Assembly: GCA_045657105.1 (NCBI GenBank)
Contig: JAZOSN010000034.1
Span: 1 to 14,722 of the forward strand
DNA from: SIG672 sp045657105
GTDB taxonomy: Bacteria; Bacillota; Clostridia; Oscillospirales; CAG-272
Reading direction: 5' to 3'
Length of the DNA stretch: 14,722 bases
A model generated the notes under the pieces. The model did not search any database, was not told the origin of the DNA, and saw nothing but the letters and a program-made list of their open reading frames with translations. Of the stretch, positions 14,706 to 14,722 are shown piece after piece. Made by a program: the position numbers and the translations under genes. Position 1 is the first letter of the stretch; the number at the start of each line of letters is the position of its first letter.

Positions 14706-14722
14706 AAGTCGGAGGCCAAGCG
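14706..14722 (+). other. Sequencing-adapter remnant (MGI/BGISEQ) at contig end
   Basis: The final 17 bases, AAGTCGGAGGCCAAGCG, equal the first 17 bases of the MGI/BGISEQ forward adapter as I recall it. They begin exactly where the glutamate dehydrogenase sequence stops following its family (GFG-K-S-E-A-K instead of GFG-N-V-A). This is not genomic sequence. Confidence 0.9.

Noticed and set aside
14706..14722. GFGKSEAK as a novel variant of the glutamate dehydrogenase nucleotide-binding loop
   Set aside because: The divergence begins exactly with a 17-base match to a sequencing adapter, so it is an artefact.
1..14722. A CRISPR array, transposase, tRNA, phage or defence module
   Set aside because: No regularly spaced repeats, no transposase or integrase motifs, no tRNA-like cloverleaf and no defence-type domains were found; the window is a housekeeping cluster.

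Overview
The window looks like a chromosomal contig end from a Gram-positive, anaerobe-type Firmicute of class Clostridia, probably an Oscillospiraceae/Ruminococcaceae-like gut lineage. The evidence is the classic Firmicute gene order rpsB-tsf-pyrH-frr-uppS-cdsA-dxr-rseP-ispG-polC, a full-length PolC-type replicative polymerase, strong AGGAGG ribosome binding sites, and a biosynthetic-type glutamate dehydrogenase. The family-level placement is inference. The last 17 bases match the start of the MGI/BGISEQ sequencing adapter, so the right edge is almost certainly an assembled contig end and not real genome.

Layout. Positions 34-1747 hold rpsB and tsf, closed by a strong hairpin terminator (1774-1802) that appears to work in both directions. 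A minus-strand membrane-protein gene (1852-2505) follows, with its own well-formed promoter (2562-2590). Its C-terminal zinc ribbon is split by a frameshift that lies exactly in a 5-bp tandem repeat. The divergent spacer 2506-2770 also carries the pyrH promoter (2707-2735) and a GC-rich repeat-like islet. Positions 2771-13747 form one long co-directional cluster: pyrH, frr, uppS, cdsA, dxr, rseP, ispG, polC. Gaps are mostly under 40 bp. The exceptions are frr-uppS (88 bp) and uppS-cdsA (220 bp, packed with inverted repeats). A terminator (13765-13803) ends the cluster. A separate promoter (13895-13923) then drives gdhA, which runs off the right edge.

How the genes fit together. rpsB, tsf and frr serve translation. 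pyrH supplies UDP for nucleic acids and UDP-sugars. dxr and ispG are the second and the next-to-last steps of the MEP isoprenoid pathway, whose product feeds uppS to make the undecaprenyl carrier lipid for peptidoglycan. cdsA makes CDP-diacylglycerol for phospholipids. rseP is the intramembrane site-2 protease, and polC is the replicative polymerase. This is a growth-linked housekeeping cluster and I see no undescribed multi-gene system in it. The less ordinary signals are the slippage-type frameshift, the structured uppS-cdsA spacer with compensatory base changes, and the adapter remnant.
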